DNA of 64,000 nucleotides. Origin: Streptacidiphilus jeojiense. Its GTDB lineage: Bacteria > Actinomycetota > Actinomycetes > Streptomycetales > Streptomycetaceae. Positions 1 to 8,861 of this stretch are shown piece after piece. A program made the translations under genes and the position numbers. The stretch lies in assembly GCF_000719095.1 (NCBI RefSeq), contig NZ_JOEH01000024.1, positions 62,001-126,000 on the forward strand, read 5' to 3'. The first letter of the stretch is position 1. Each line of letters begins with the position of its first letter. The notes below the pieces were generated by a model, which did not search any database, was not told the origin of the DNA, and saw only the letters and a program-made list of their open reading frames with translations.

Positions 1-2
1 CG

Positions 3-494
3 CAGGAGACGGCGGCGCCGATCGGCGCGGCCCACGGGCTGGCCGTCGCCGCCGACGAGCGCCTGATCGAGGCCGCCAACATCTTCGAGGGCAAGACCTT
101 CGGCGTCGGCGACGGCTCGCTGCGCAACCCGCAGTACTGGAAGTACCTGACCAACCCGTTCCGTCCGTCCTGGGGCGAGCCGTACATCGAGCAGGTGGTG
201 CGGATGATGGGCGCGTTGAACGCGGCCAGGGACGCCGCGCGCGGGCACGAGGCCGTGTGCGTCAGCCACCAGCTGCCGATCTGGATCACCCGCAGCTTCA
301 CCGAGCACCGCCGGCTGTGGCACGACCCGCGCAAGCGGCAGTGCTCGCTGGCGAGCCTGACCAGCTTCACCTACCACGGGGACAAGATCGTCTCCATCGG
401 CTACAGCGAGCCGGCCCGGGACCTGCTGCCGGCCCACCTCACCGGCAAGGGCCGCCGCGGTGACGCCCCGGTCGCCAAGAGCTTCGGCGCCTAG
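3..494 (+). CDS. Histidine phosphatase family protein, C-terminal part (5' end outside window)
   Basis: The reading frame is open from the first bases of the window, so the N-terminus with the catalytic RHG motif lies upstream. About 163 residues are visible. The segment with VSHQLPIW carries the second conserved histidine of the phosphoglycerate-mutase-like (histidine phosphatase) superfamily, in its usual place about 80 residues before the end. The substrate cannot be told. It lies directly upstream of resA in the same direction, an arrangement I recall from other streptomycetes, but a hairpin and 132 bases separate the two, so co-transcription is uncertain. No signal peptide or membrane segment is visible in this part. 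Confidence 0.8.
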   Translation, partial: QETAAPIGAAHGLAVAADERLIEAANIFEGKTFGVGDGSLRNPQYWKYLTNPFRPSWGEPYIEQVVRMMGALNAARDAARGHEAVCVSHQLPIWITRSFTEHRRLWHDPRKRQCSLASLTSFTYHGDKIVSIGYSEPARDLLPAHLTGKGRRGDAPVAKSFGA

Positions 495-544
495 GGTTCG
501 AACGTGGGCCGGAGTGATCATCTGACTGGTTGACAGAACACGGT

Positions 545-574
545 GTCGCGGCAGGTCAGCACGGCTGCCGCGAC
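545..574 (+). terminator. Hairpin between the phosphatase gene and resA
   Basis: Perfect 10-bp arms GTCGCGGCAG (545-554) and CTGCCGCGAC (565-574) enclose a 10-nt loop. There is no T-run, as is usual for high-GC actinomycetes. It could terminate the phosphatase transcript or sit in the resA leader. Confidence 0.35.
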
Positions 575-626
575 CCGTCGCCGGGGTCGGTGAAACCGCT
601 CAAAACACCCATGCGAAACTCTTCAC

Positions 627-1238
627 ATGCGTTCCCGTCCGCTCCGCCGCAGCTCCGCACGTACGCTGATCGCCGCCCTCGCGGCCGCGTCGGCCCTGGC
701 TCTGGCCGCCTGCTCGACGTCCTCCTCAGGGTCGAGCGACAGCTCCGGCACCAACTTCGTCAAGGGCACCGGCGAGACGAGCTCCGTGGCGGTCAAGGAC
801 CGGGGTGCGGCGATCAGCATCTCCGGCAAGGACCTGGACGGCAACCAGCTCAGCCTCGCCGACTACCGGGGCAAGGTCGTGGTGCTCAACGTCTGGGGCT
901 CCTGGTGCTCGCCCTGCCGGGCCGAGGCGGACGGACTGGAGTCGGTGTACACCGCTGACAAGTCCAAGGGCGTGCAGTTCGTCGGCATCGACACCCGCGA
1001 CCTGCAGACCGCGCAGCCCAAGGCCTTCGTCGCGGACCACAACATCACCTATCCGAGCCTCTACGACCCGGCCGGTGACCTGCTGCTGAAGTTCCCGGCG
1101 GGGACGCTCAACCCGCAGACCATCCCCACCACGATCATCCTGGACCGCCAGGGCCGGGTCGCCGCCCGCGCGCTGCTCCCGCTGAGCAGCTCGCAGCTGA
1201 CGCAGATGCTGGCCCCGGTACTCGCGGAGAAGTCGTGA
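627..1238 (+). CDS. resA: ResA/TlpA-type thioredoxin-like lipoprotein
   Basis: This is a 203-aa extracytoplasmic thiol-disulfide oxidoreductase that should keep the CXXCH cysteines of apocytochrome c reduced for haem attachment. An arginine-rich start and hydrophobic stretch end in the lipobox LAAC (Cys29), so it is probably a lipoprotein. A redoxin/AhpC-TSA domain follows, with the active site WCSPC at residues 93-97 and a cis-Pro region (NPQTIPTT) near residue 166. Ser and Gly dominate the linker after Cys29. Its stop overlaps the GTG of ccdA by 4 bases, the start of the four-gene cytochrome c biogenesis cluster. No good Shine-Dalgarno sequence precedes this ATG. Confidence 0.9.
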   Translation: MRSRPLRRSSARTLIAALAAASALALAACSTSSSGSSDSSGTNFVKGTGETSSVAVKDRGAAISISGKDLDGNQLSLADYRGKVVVLNVWGSWCSPCRAEADGLESVYTADKSKGVQFVGIDTRDLQTAQPKAFVADHNITYPSLYDPAGDLLLKFPAGTLNPQTIPTTIILDRQGRVAARALLPLSSSQLTQMLAPVLAEKS

Positions 1239-2011
1239 GCGGCGCCGCGCCGGTACTGCTCGCGGACATCAGCGGCCAGGTCTCCGGGGCGCTGATACTG
1301 GCCGTCCCGGTCGCCCTGCTCGGCGGACTGGTCTCCTTCTTCTCGCCCTGCGTGCTGCCGCTGGTGCCCGGCTACCTCTCCTATGTGACCGGTTTCTCCG
1401 CGGTGGACCTGGCGAGTGCCGAGGGCCGGCGCCGCGGCCGGGTCGTGCTCGGCGCGGTGCTGTTCATCCTGGGATTCACGGCGGTGTTTGTCTCCGGCGG
1501 CGCGCTGTTCGGCTTCTTCGGCAACCACCTGCTGGCGCACCAGCGGGTGATCTCCGAGGTGTCCGGGGTGCTCACCATCGCCATGGGCCTGGCCTTCATG
1601 GGCTTCCTGCCCGGCTTCACCCAGCGCGAGCTGCGCAGCCACCGCAAGCCGATCGTCGGGCTGCTGGGCGCGCCGATGCTGGGCATCGTGTTCGGGGTCG
1701 GCTGGACCCCGTGCCTGGGACCGACCCTCACCGCCGTGAACGCCCTGTCGATGAACCAGGCCAGCGCGAGCCGCGGCGCGCTGCTGATGGCCGTCTACTG
1801 CATCGGCCTCGGCCTGCCCTTCATCCTCGCCGCACTCGCCTTCCGGCGGGCGCTGGGCGCGTTCGGGTGGGTCAAGAAGAACTACCAGTGGGTCATGCGG
1901 ATCGGCGGCGGAATGCTCGTCGTGGTCGGCATCCTGTTGGTCACGGGGGCGTGGGACCAGCTGGTCGGCCAGCTGCGCTACTGGACCTCCGACTTCACCA
2001 CGGGAATCTGA
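1235..2011 (+). CDS. ccdA: Cytochrome c biogenesis protein CcdA
   Basis: This 258-aa polytopic membrane protein of the DsbD/CcdA family carries electrons from cytoplasmic thioredoxin across the membrane to ResA. Two conserved transmembrane cysteines are visible, in FFSPCVLPLVPGYLSY (about residue 34) and WTPCLGP (about residue 160). About six hydrophobic segments can be counted. The GTG start overlaps the resA stop (GTGA), which indicates translational coupling. resB follows after 3 bases. Confidence 0.93.
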   Translation: MSGAAPVLLADISGQVSGALILAVPVALLGGLVSFFSPCVLPLVPGYLSYVTGFSAVDLASAEGRRRGRVVLGAVLFILGFTAVFVSGGALFGFFGNHLLAHQRVISEVSGVLTIAMGLAFMGFLPGFTQRELRSHRKPIVGLLGAPMLGIVFGVGWTPCLGPTLTAVNALSMNQASASRGALLMAVYCIGLGLPFILAALAFRRALGAFGWVKKNYQWVMRIGGGMLVVVGILLVTGAWDQLVGQLRYWTSDFTTGI

Positions 2012-2014
2012 CTC

Positions 2015-3784
2015 ATGACCGACGATCGAGAAGCCGCCGACGCACAGGCCGCCGACGCCCGAGCCGCCGAGGAGCGCGACGAACTGTCCGCCGCCGGCCG
2101 GCTCAGCAGCGCGCCGGTCGCCGAGCAGGACCAGCCCGAGGCCGAGGTCGTCGGCATAGGCGTGCTGGGCTGGCTGCGCTGGACCTGGCGTCAGCTGACG
2201 TCCATGCGGGTCGCGCTGATACTGCTGTTCCTGCTGTCGCTCGCGGCGGTGCCGGGATCGCTGATCCCGCAGACCGCCGCCTCGCCGTCCAAGGTCGAGG
2301 CCTGGCAGGAGAAGCACAAGGCCTGGGTGTCGCTCTTCGACAAGCTGGGGATGTTCCACGTCTACAGCTCGTTCTGGTTCTCGGCGATCTACATCCTGCT
2401 GTTCGTCTCCCTGGTGGGCTGCATCATCCCGCGCACCTGGCAGTTCGTCGGCGTGCTGCGGGCCAGGCCGCCGGCGGCGCCGCGGCACCTGGTCCGGCTG
2501 CCGGTCTACGCGACCTGGCGCAGCAGCGCGGACGCCGACACCGTCCTCACCGCGGCGCACGGGGCGCTGCGCAAGCGCCGGTTCCGGACCTCGGCCGCGG
2601 GCGACGCGATCAGCTCGGAGAAGGGCTACCTGCGCGAGTTCGGCAACCTGCTGTTCCACATCTCCCTGGTGGCGATGCTGATCGCCTTCGCGGTCACCAA
2701 GCTGGCCGGCGGCCAGGGCACGGTGATCGTGGTGGAGGGCGGCACCTTCAGCAACAACGTCACCCAGTACGACGACTTCGAGCCCAGCAGCCTCTACACC
2801 GCGGACAGCCTCAAGGCCTTCGGCTTCACCCTGGACGGGTTCGACGCCAGCTTCCAGACCAGCGGCAGCGCGCGCGGAGAGGCCGTCAACTTCGACGCCA
2901 GGCTGTCCTACTGGCTGGGCTCGGACGGCAAGAAGACCTCCGGCACGGCCTCCGTCAACCACCCGCTGCAGGTGGACGGCGACAACATCTACCTGACCGC
3001 GCACGGCTTCGCGCCGGTGATAAAGGTGACCAACGCCAAGGGCGAGGTCATCTACGACGGTGCGACGCCCTGCCTGCCGCAGGACGCCAATGTGACCTCG
3101 CTGTGCACCATCAAGGTCACCGACGGCTACGTCGGCAAGGACGGCAAGAAGACCCAGCTCGGCTTCAGCGGCATCTTCGCCCCCACCGCCGAGGTCGACC
3201 CGGTGCTCGGCCCGAGGTCGACCTTCCCCGCCGCCAACAACCCCGGCCTGTTCATCACCGGCTACCAGGGCGACCTGGGCATGGACACGGGCATCGCGCA
3301 GAGCGTCTACCAGCTCGACACCACGGCGATGAAGCAGCTGAAGCTGGACAAGACCAACCCCTGGAAGGCGCAGCTGCACCCCGGTCAGGGCATGAAGCTC
3401 CCGGACGGCGGGACGATCACCATGACCGGCCTCAAGCAGTGGGCCAACTTCACCGTGGCGCACAACCCGGGCACCGGCTCCGCGCTGGTCAGCTCGGCCC
3501 TGGCGATCATCGGGCTGATCGGCTCGCTGTTCGTCCAGCGCCGCCGGATCTGGGTGCGGGCGGTGACCGGCGCGGACGGGGTGACCGTCGTCGAGCTGGC
3601 CGGGCTGGCCCGCAGCGAGTCCTCGCGCATCGCCGACGAGCTGGCCGAAGTGGCCCTGGTCCTCCAGGACTCCGCCCCAGCCGACCGGGACGGGGACGGA
3701 ACCGATCACGGCGAAGACGCAGACGACGATCCGTCAGCAGAAGATCCCGAACTGACCGCCACCTCCCTCTCCAAGGAACGCTGA
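2015..3784 (+). CDS. resB: ResB-like cytochrome c biogenesis protein
   Basis: This 589-aa protein is the ResB/Ccs1 half of the system II haem-delivery and cytochrome c synthetase complex. An acidic, Ala-rich cytoplasmic N-terminus of about 60 residues is followed by transmembrane segments near residues 65-85, 120-140 and 210-230. A large extracytoplasmic domain (about 235-490) and a final membrane span (about 490-510) come next, then an Asp/Glu-rich cytoplasmic tail. Its partner CcsB starts 5 bases after the stop. The haem-ligand histidines were not mapped individually. Confidence 0.9.
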   Translation: MTDDREAADAQAADARAAEERDELSAAGRLSSAPVAEQDQPEAEVVGIGVLGWLRWTWRQLTSMRVALILLFLLSLAAVPGSLIPQTAASPSKVEAWQEKHKAWVSLFDKLGMFHVYSSFWFSAIYILLFVSLVGCIIPRTWQFVGVLRARPPAAPRHLVRLPVYATWRSSADADTVLTAAHGALRKRRFRTSAAGDAISSEKGYLREFGNLLFHISLVAMLIAFAVTKLAGGQGTVIVVEGGTFSNNVTQYDDFEPSSLYTADSLKAFGFTLDGFDASFQTSGSARGEAVNFDARLSYWLGSDGKKTSGTASVNHPLQVDGDNIYLTAHGFAPVIKVTNAKGEVIYDGATPCLPQDANVTSLCTIKVTDGYVGKDGKKTQLGFSGIFAPTAEVDPVLGPRSTFPAANNPGLFITGYQGDLGMDTGIAQSVYQLDTTAMKQLKLDKTNPWKAQLHPGQGMKLPDGGTITMTGLKQWANFTVAHNPGTGSALVSSALAIIGLIGSLFVQRRRIWVRAVTGADGVTVVELAGLARSESSRIADELAEVALVLQDSAPADRDGDGTDHGEDADDDPSAEDPELTATSLSKER

Positions 3785-3789
3785 GCGCG

Positions 3790-4944
3790 ATGAATCTTGC
3801 AGCGGCAGAGTCCGTCAACAGCAACCTCGCCCATATCTCCAACGTGCTGATCTACTCGTCGATGGCGGTGTACCTCTTCGCCTTCCTCGCCTACACGGCC
3901 GAGTGGACCTTCGGTGGCCGCAGCCGGGTCGCCCGTCAGTCGGCGGCGCTCTCCGCCCGTCCGGGCGAGTCCGTCGCCACCGCGGTGGCCGAGGCCGAGG
4001 CGGCCGCCAGCACGGCGGCGCCCACGGTCTCGGTCAGCGTCGCCAAGGCCGGCGGCGGGACCACCACGCTGACCCGCACCGTCGCCGCCAAGGCCGGCAA
4101 GGTCGACATCGTGGCGAAGGGCGACTCCGCCCCACCGGTCGAGGGCGCGGGCGCGTCCGGCGGCGACGAGCAGGCCGACCGGCTCGGCCGGATCGCGGTC
4201 AGCCTCACCACCCTCGCCGCGCTGCTGCAGCTCGGCGGCGTGGTCACCCGCGGGATGTCGGCGGGCCGTCCGCCGTGGGGCAACCTCTACGAGTTCACCT
4301 GCGCGATGACGCTGGTCGCGGTGATGGTCTTCCTGGGGCTGCTGTACTCCGGGCGCGACGTCCGCTGGCTCGGCCTGCCGCTGATGCTGGGCGTGCTGAC
4401 CGGGCTCGGCGTCGCCGTCACCGTCCTCTACGCGGCCTCCGAGCAGCTGGTACCGGCGCTGCACTCGTACTGGCTCTGGATCCACGTCTCCGGCGCGATG
4501 ATCTGCGGCGGAGCGCTCTACGCGGGAGCGATCACCGCCGGGATGTACGTCTGCAAGGACTTCTACGAGGCAGCCAGGGCCGAGGGCCGCACCAAGGGCG
4601 GCCGCTGGTCGGACATCTGCGAGCGGATGCCGTCGGCGGCCACCCTGGACAAGCTGTCCTACCGCATCAACGCCATCGTCTTCCCGCTGTGGACCTTCAC
4701 CATCGTCGCCGGCGCGATCTGGGCGGAGTCGGCCTGGGGCCACTACTGGCAGTGGGACCCGACCGAGACCTGGGCCTTCATCACCTGGGTCGTCTACGCC
4801 TGTTACCTGCACGCGCGGGCGACGGCGGGCTGGAAGGGCCGCAAGGCCGCGGTGCTGGCCCTGGTCGCCTTCAGCTGCTACCTGATCAACGCCTACGGCG
4901 TCTCCATCTTCATCAATGGAGTCCACTCCTACGCGGGTCTGTAG
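3790..4944 (+). CDS. ccsB: Cytochrome c biogenesis protein CcsB (ResC/CcsA type)
   Basis: This 384-aa membrane protein is the haem-handling partner of ResB. The tryptophan-rich WWD-type signature of haem-handling proteins is clear as GHYWQWDPTETWAFITW near residues 317-334. After the first membrane span comes an unusually long Ala/Val/Thr-rich insertion (about residues 45-125). About seven further hydrophobic segments follow. The ATG at 3790 is chosen because it lies 5 bases after resB and begins the first membrane-directed segment. The last codons (INGVHSYAGL, stop) are repeated 73 bases downstream. Confidence 0.92.
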   Translation: MNLAAAESVNSNLAHISNVLIYSSMAVYLFAFLAYTAEWTFGGRSRVARQSAALSARPGESVATAVAEAEAAASTAAPTVSVSVAKAGGGTTTLTRTVAAKAGKVDIVAKGDSAPPVEGAGASGGDEQADRLGRIAVSLTTLAALLQLGGVVTRGMSAGRPPWGNLYEFTCAMTLVAVMVFLGLLYSGRDVRWLGLPLMLGVLTGLGVAVTVLYAASEQLVPALHSYWLWIHVSGAMICGGALYAGAITAGMYVCKDFYEAARAEGRTKGGRWSDICERMPSAATLDKLSYRINAIVFPLWTFTIVAGAIWAESAWGHYWQWDPTETWAFITWVVYACYLHARATAGWKGRKAAVLALVAFSCYLINAYGVSIFINGVHSYAGL

Positions 4945-4953
4945 GCCGGGGGT

Positions 4954-4972
4954 CCGGGGGTTGCCCCCCCGG
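4954..4972 (+). terminator. G/C-run hairpin after ccsB
   Basis: CCGGGGG (4954-4960) pairs with CCCCCGG (4966-4972) around a 5-nt loop, inside a longer run of C and G. It lies between the two copies of the ccsB tail and is a plausible terminator for the res/ccs operon. Confidence 0.45.
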
Positions 4973-4984
4973 GGGGGATGGAGT

Positions 4985-5018
4985 ATCAACGGCGTCCACT
5001 CCTACGCGGGTCTGTAGG
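4985..5018 (+). repeat. Second copy of the ccsB 3' end
   Basis: These 34 bases match the end of ccsB at 4912-4945 with only two differences. Read in the equivalent frame, both differences are synonymous (AAT/AAC and GGA/GGC), so the peptide INGVHSYAGL plus stop is kept exactly. The copies are 73 bases apart and flank the G/C-run hairpin. The second copy has no open frame joining it to a gene. Confidence 0.85.
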
Positions 5019-5064
5019 GACGGGTCCTCAGGCCCGGATCCTCAGACCCGGGCCTGAGCCGGCG

Positions 5065-5304
5065 TCAGTGGCGGTGGCGGCCGTGGCGGTTGATGCCGAT
5101 CATCAGCACCAGGCCGGTGCCGATGAACGCGGCCGCGCCCCACGCCAGCACGCCCGTGTCGGTCGTGTCCGAGCTGCTGTGCGCCACCCGCGTCGGCTCC
5201 GCCGCATGCGCGGCTGTCGGCAGCAGCATGGTGCAGCCGGTCACGGCGGCGGTCAGCAGGACGGCGGTGGCGATGACGACGATGCGGCGGACACGAGCGG
5301 ACAT
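5065..5304 (-). CDS. Small secreted or membrane-anchored protein, unknown function
   Basis: This is a 79-aa protein. Residues 1-35 look like a signal sequence (basic start, hydrophobic core, AHAAE cleavage-like site). A short Ser/Thr/Asp linker follows, then one hydrophobic segment (about residues 50-70) and a basic RHGRHRH tail. This layout resembles surface proteins held by a C-terminal membrane anchor, but there is no clear LPXTG sortase motif (only TDTG). An AGGGGG stretch lies about 10 bases before the chosen ATG. The internal TGCTM could also be read as a lipobox. I do not recognise a family. Confidence 0.6.
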   Translation of the reverse strand: MSARVRRIVVIATAVLLTAAVTGCTMLLPTAAHAAEPTRVAHSSSDTTDTGVLAWGAAAFIGTGLVLMIGINRHGRHRH

Positions 5305-5539
5305 GGCTGGTTCCCCCTGGGAACGGTGGTGGTGATAGCGACAAGCCTGCCACCGGAAGATCCCTGCATCGTCCATCCGCCGTTACAGCGGGGCAACAGT
5401 CGCGGCGGACGGTGCGGCGGGAACCGGGGCGGCGGCGTCCTGTCGGTGGAACCAGGCAGAATGCCCGCGTACAGGTTGACCGACCCGTACGGTTCCCCCG
5501 CCATCGGGTGGGGGCGGCGAGAGCGGGGAGACGACGGCC

Positions 5540-8500
5540 ATGGACACACGGATCGTAGGGGACACGGCAGGCGGCGCGGCCGACGGCTTCGGGACGGCGG
5601 GGCTGCGGCGGCGGGTGCTGGAGGCGTGGACGGCGTCGCCGGCCCGGTTCCGCGAGGACGCCAACGCCGAGGAGGAGCTCGCCCTCGGCGGCTACCGGGA
5701 CCGGCTGGTCGTCGAGCTGGCCCAGAACGCCGCCGACGCGGCGGCCCGGGCCGGGGTGCCCGGACGGCTGAAGCTGGCGCTGCGCGACGGGGTGCTCTGC
5801 GCCGCCAACACCGGTGCGCCGCTGGACCCGCAGGGCGTGGAGTCGCTGTCGACGCTCAGGGCCTCCTCCAAGCGCGAGCAGGAGTCGCAGGTGGGCCGGT
5901 TCGGCGTCGGCTTCGCCGCGGTCCTCGCGGTGTCCGACGAGCCCGCGGTGCTGAGCCGGCCCGGCGGGGTGCGCTGGTCGCTGGGCGAGGCCAGGGCCCT
6001 GGTCGAGGAGCGCGCCGAGCTGACCGAGGAGCTGCGCCGCCGGGACGGGCACGTCCCGCTGCTGCGGCTGCCGCTGCCCGCGCAGGGCACCCCGCCGGAC
6101 GGCTACGACACCGTGGTGGTGCTGCCGCTGCGCGACTCCGCCGCCACCGATCTGACCCGCCGGCTGCTGGACGAGATCGACGACGCCCTGCTGCTGACGC
6201 TCGGCGGGCTGGTCGAGGTGGTGGTCGAGACGGAGGCCGGGACCAGGACCCTGACCCGCCGTGAACTGCCCGCCGCCAACGAGGAGAGCGGCCCGCTGGT
6301 GGTGGTCGTGGCGAGCGACGCGGGGGAGAGCCGCTGGCAGGTGGCCTCGGCCGGCGGCGAGCTGGCCGCCGAACTGCTCCAGGACCGCACCGTCGAGGAA
6401 CGGCACCGCCCGCACTGGTCGCTGACCTGGGCCGTACCGGTGGACGCCGAAGGCCGCCCGCAGCGGCCCGGCACCGCCCCGGTGGTGCACGCGCCGACCC
6501 CGACCGACGAGCCGCTGGGCGTCCCCGCGCTGCTGATCGCCTCCTTCCCGCTGGACTCGACGCGCCGTCACATCGCCCCGGGGGCACTGACCGACTTCCT
6601 GGTGGCCCGGGCCGGCGAGGTCTATGCCGCGCTGGTGCGCGAGCGCGGCGCCGACCTGAGCTCGCTGGACCTGGTCCCCGGCCCGCTGGGCCAGGGCGAG
6701 TTGGACGCCCAGCTGCGCCGCGCGGTGCTGGACGGGCTCCCGGAGATCCCCTTCTTGCCCGCCGCCGGCGAGGGCCCCGCCCTGCGTCCGCGCGACGCGG
6801 TGGTGCTGGAGGGGGCGGACGCCGGCACGGTCCGCGCCCTCGCCGACGTCCTGCCGGGGCTGCTGCCGGCCGGTCTGGAGCGCCGGCAGGAGCTGCGCAC
6901 CCTCGGCGTGCGCCGGGTCGCCCTGGCCGAGACCGTGGACCAACTCGCCAACCTGGAGAAGGAGCCCGCCTGGTGGCGCAACCTCTACGGCGCGCTGGCC
7001 GGCAGCGGGTCCGGCGGCGCCGCTGCGGAGACCCTGGGCGCGCTGCCGGTCCCGCTCGCCGACGGCCGGATGGTCACCGGGCCGCGCCGGGTGCTGGTCC
7101 CGGTCGACCTCCCCGCGGACTCGGCGATCCCGGCCGAGGACCTGGCCCTGCTCGGCCTGCGGCTGGCCCACCCCGACGCCGCGCACCCGCTGCTGGAGAA
7201 GCTGGGCGCCGGCACCGCCAGCCCGGTCGGCCTGCTGGAGAGCGCCGAACTGCAGGCGGCCGTCCGCCGCTCGGTCGACCTGGACGACCAGGACGAGGCC
7301 GAGGACGTCGCCGAGGCGGTGCTGCGGATCGTCCGGGCCGCGGTCCGGGCCGGGGACCTGGCCGAGGGCGGGTACCCGTGGCTGGCGCACCTCGCGCTGC
7401 CGGACGACGAGGGCGAGCTGGTGGCCGCCGGGGAACTGGTGCTGCCGGGCAGCCCGTTGGCCGCGATCGTGCACGAGGACGACGCGGTGTTCCTCGACGA
7501 CGAGTGGCTGGAGCGCTGGGGCCCCGAGGTGCTGCGCGCCGTGGGCGTCGGCCACACCCTGGGGCTGGTCCGCGCCGAGGAGGTGGTGCTGGACCCGGAC
7601 GACCTGGAACGGCTCGACCCCACCGCCCCCGCCGACCGCGCCGCCGGCGGCGAGCCCGGCGGCCTGCTGGACGAGGCCCCGGACGGCTTCGCCGACTGGG
7701 CCGAGGAGGCCGCCGACCTGCTGACCAAGGACCGGTCGGAGGGCCCCGAGGTGCCGCCGGTCGCCGCCGAACTGCTCGCCGTCCGCGACCTGGACCTGGT
7801 CGCCGACGACGCCTGGCCGCAGGCGCTGGCCATGCTGGCCGCCCCGCCGCTGCGCGACGCCGTGGTGGTGCCGGTCCGGCTGCTGCTCCCGGACGGCCGC
7901 ACCGCCCAGGTTCCGCCGTACGCCGCCTGGTGGCTGCGGGACCATCCGGTGCTGGACGGCCGCCGTCCAGCCGGACTGCGCGCCGCCGGCGCCGACCCGC
8001 TGCTGCGCGGCCTCTACGAGGAGGCCCGCACCCGGCTGGACGAGGTCTTCCTGCACGCCCTCGGGGTGCGCACCACCCTGTCCGCACTGCTGGCCGAGAC
8101 CGACGGCCCTGACGAGGTGCTGTACCGGATGACCGACCCGGACAGCGAGGTGTCGCACCGTCAGCTGCACGGCCTCTACACCGCGCTGGCCTCGGTCGAG
8201 CTGAGCCGGATCGCCCTGCCCGAGGAGGTCCGCGCGCTGCCCCCGCTGGAGCCGGACACCCTCCGCCGTCCCGCGGGCACCGTCATCGTGGACGTCACCG
8301 AGGCCGTCATCGCCGACGCCCCGGACCTGGTCCAGCTGCTGGACGACTTCCCGCTGATCACCGTCGCCCCGGCGCTGGCCGCCGCCCTCGGCGAACGGCT
8401 GCACGTCTCGCTGGCCAGCGAGGTGGCCGGCGGCCGGGTGCTCAGCGAGGGCACCGTGCACCGGGTCCCGGAGGAGGTCAAGGAACTGCTCCCGGGCTGC

Positions 8501-8842
8501 CCCGAGGTCTACGAGGAGCACGAGGAACTGCTGGTGGTGGGCCCGGACGGGCAGGACGCGGCGGTGGACTGGCGCTGGGACCCGGACAGCCCGGCACCCC
8601 GACCGACCGGCGAAGGCGAAGGCGACGCGGACGCGGCCGGCGACGGGGCAGAGGAGGAGGCCGAGCGCGACGAGTTCGCCGCCCCGGTGCCGCCCGGCGC
8701 CCTGCACGCGGCCACCCCGGAGGGCCTGGCCGCCGGACTGGCCTGGGCGGCCGGCCAGTGGCACCGCCGGTTCGAGGTGCTGGCCGTGCTCGGCGACCCG
8801 GACCGCGCCTACGAACTCAGCGCGGCCCGGGACTTCGAGTGA
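5540..8842 (+). CDS. Large GHKL (Hsp90/sacsin-like) ATP-binding protein
   Basis: This 1100-aa soluble protein has an N-terminal Bergerat-fold ATPase domain. The N-box ELAQNAADA (residues 59-67), the G1-type box AANTGAP (about 88-94) and the G2 box GRFGVGFAAV (from 119) match the Hsp90/MutL/histidine-kinase (GHKL) pattern. The remaining roughly 850 residues are acidic and Leu/Ala-rich without a fold I can name. Similar long proteins in streptomycetes are annotated as sacsin-N-domain or Hsp90-like, function unknown. It stands alone, converging on the DUF2079 gene with only 19 bases between the stops. Whether it acts as a chaperone is inference. Confidence 0.8.
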   Translation: MDTRIVGDTAGGAADGFGTAGLRRRVLEAWTASPARFREDANAEEELALGGYRDRLVVELAQNAADAAARAGVPGRLKLALRDGVLCAANTGAPLDPQGVESLSTLRASSKREQESQVGRFGVGFAAVLAVSDEPAVLSRPGGVRWSLGEARALVEERAELTEELRRRDGHVPLLRLPLPAQGTPPDGYDTVVVLPLRDSAATDLTRRLLDEIDDALLLTLGGLVEVVVETEAGTRTLTRRELPAANEESGPLVVVVASDAGESRWQVASAGGELAAELLQDRTVEERHRPHWSLTWAVPVDAEGRPQRPGTAPVVHAPTPTDEPLGVPALLIASFPLDSTRRHIAPGALTDFLVARAGEVYAALVRERGADLSSLDLVPGPLGQGELDAQLRRAVLDGLPEIPFLPAAGEGPALRPRDAVVLEGADAGTVRALADVLPGLLPAGLERRQELRTLGVRRVALAETVDQLANLEKEPAWWRNLYGALAGSGSGGAAAETLGALPVPLADGRMVTGPRRVLVPVDLPADSAIPAEDLALLGLRLAHPDAAHPLLEKLGAGTASPVGLLESAELQAAVRRSVDLDDQDEAEDVAEAVLRIVRAAVRAGDLAEGGYPWLAHLALPDDEGELVAAGELVLPGSPLAAIVHEDDAVFLDDEWLERWGPEVLRAVGVGHTLGLVRAEEVVLDPDDLERLDPTAPADRAAGGEPGGLLDEAPDGFADWAEEAADLLTKDRSEGPEVPPVAAELLAVRDLDLVADDAWPQALAMLAAPPLRDAVVVPVRLLLPDGRTAQVPPYAAWWLRDHPVLDGRRPAGLRAAGADPLLRGLYEEARTRLDEVFLHALGVRTTLSALLAETDGPDEVLYRMTDPDSEVSHRQLHGLYTALASVELSRIALPEEVRALPPLEPDTLRRPAGTVIVDVTEAVIADAPDLVQLLDDFPLITVAPALAAALGERLHVSLASEVAGGRVLSEGTVHRVPEEVKELLPGCPEVYEEHEELLVVGPDGQDAAVDWRWDPDSPAPRPTGEGEGDADAAGDGAEEEAERDEFAAPVPPGALHAATPEGLAAGLAWAAGQWHRRFEVLAVLGDPDRAYELSAARDFE

Positions 8843-8861
8843 GTGCCCAGCGGGCCGCGGC

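Noticed and set aside
1061..3709. 882-codon open frame on the minus strand
   Set aside because: It is a shadow of ccdA/resB on the other strand; its product is a His/Gly/Arg-rich low-complexity string with no domain, as GC-rich codon bias produces.
5042..8764. 1240-codon open frame on the minus strand
   Set aside because: Antisense to the GHKL ATPase gene, composed of Gly/Arg/Gln runs; the plus frame has real ATPase motifs.
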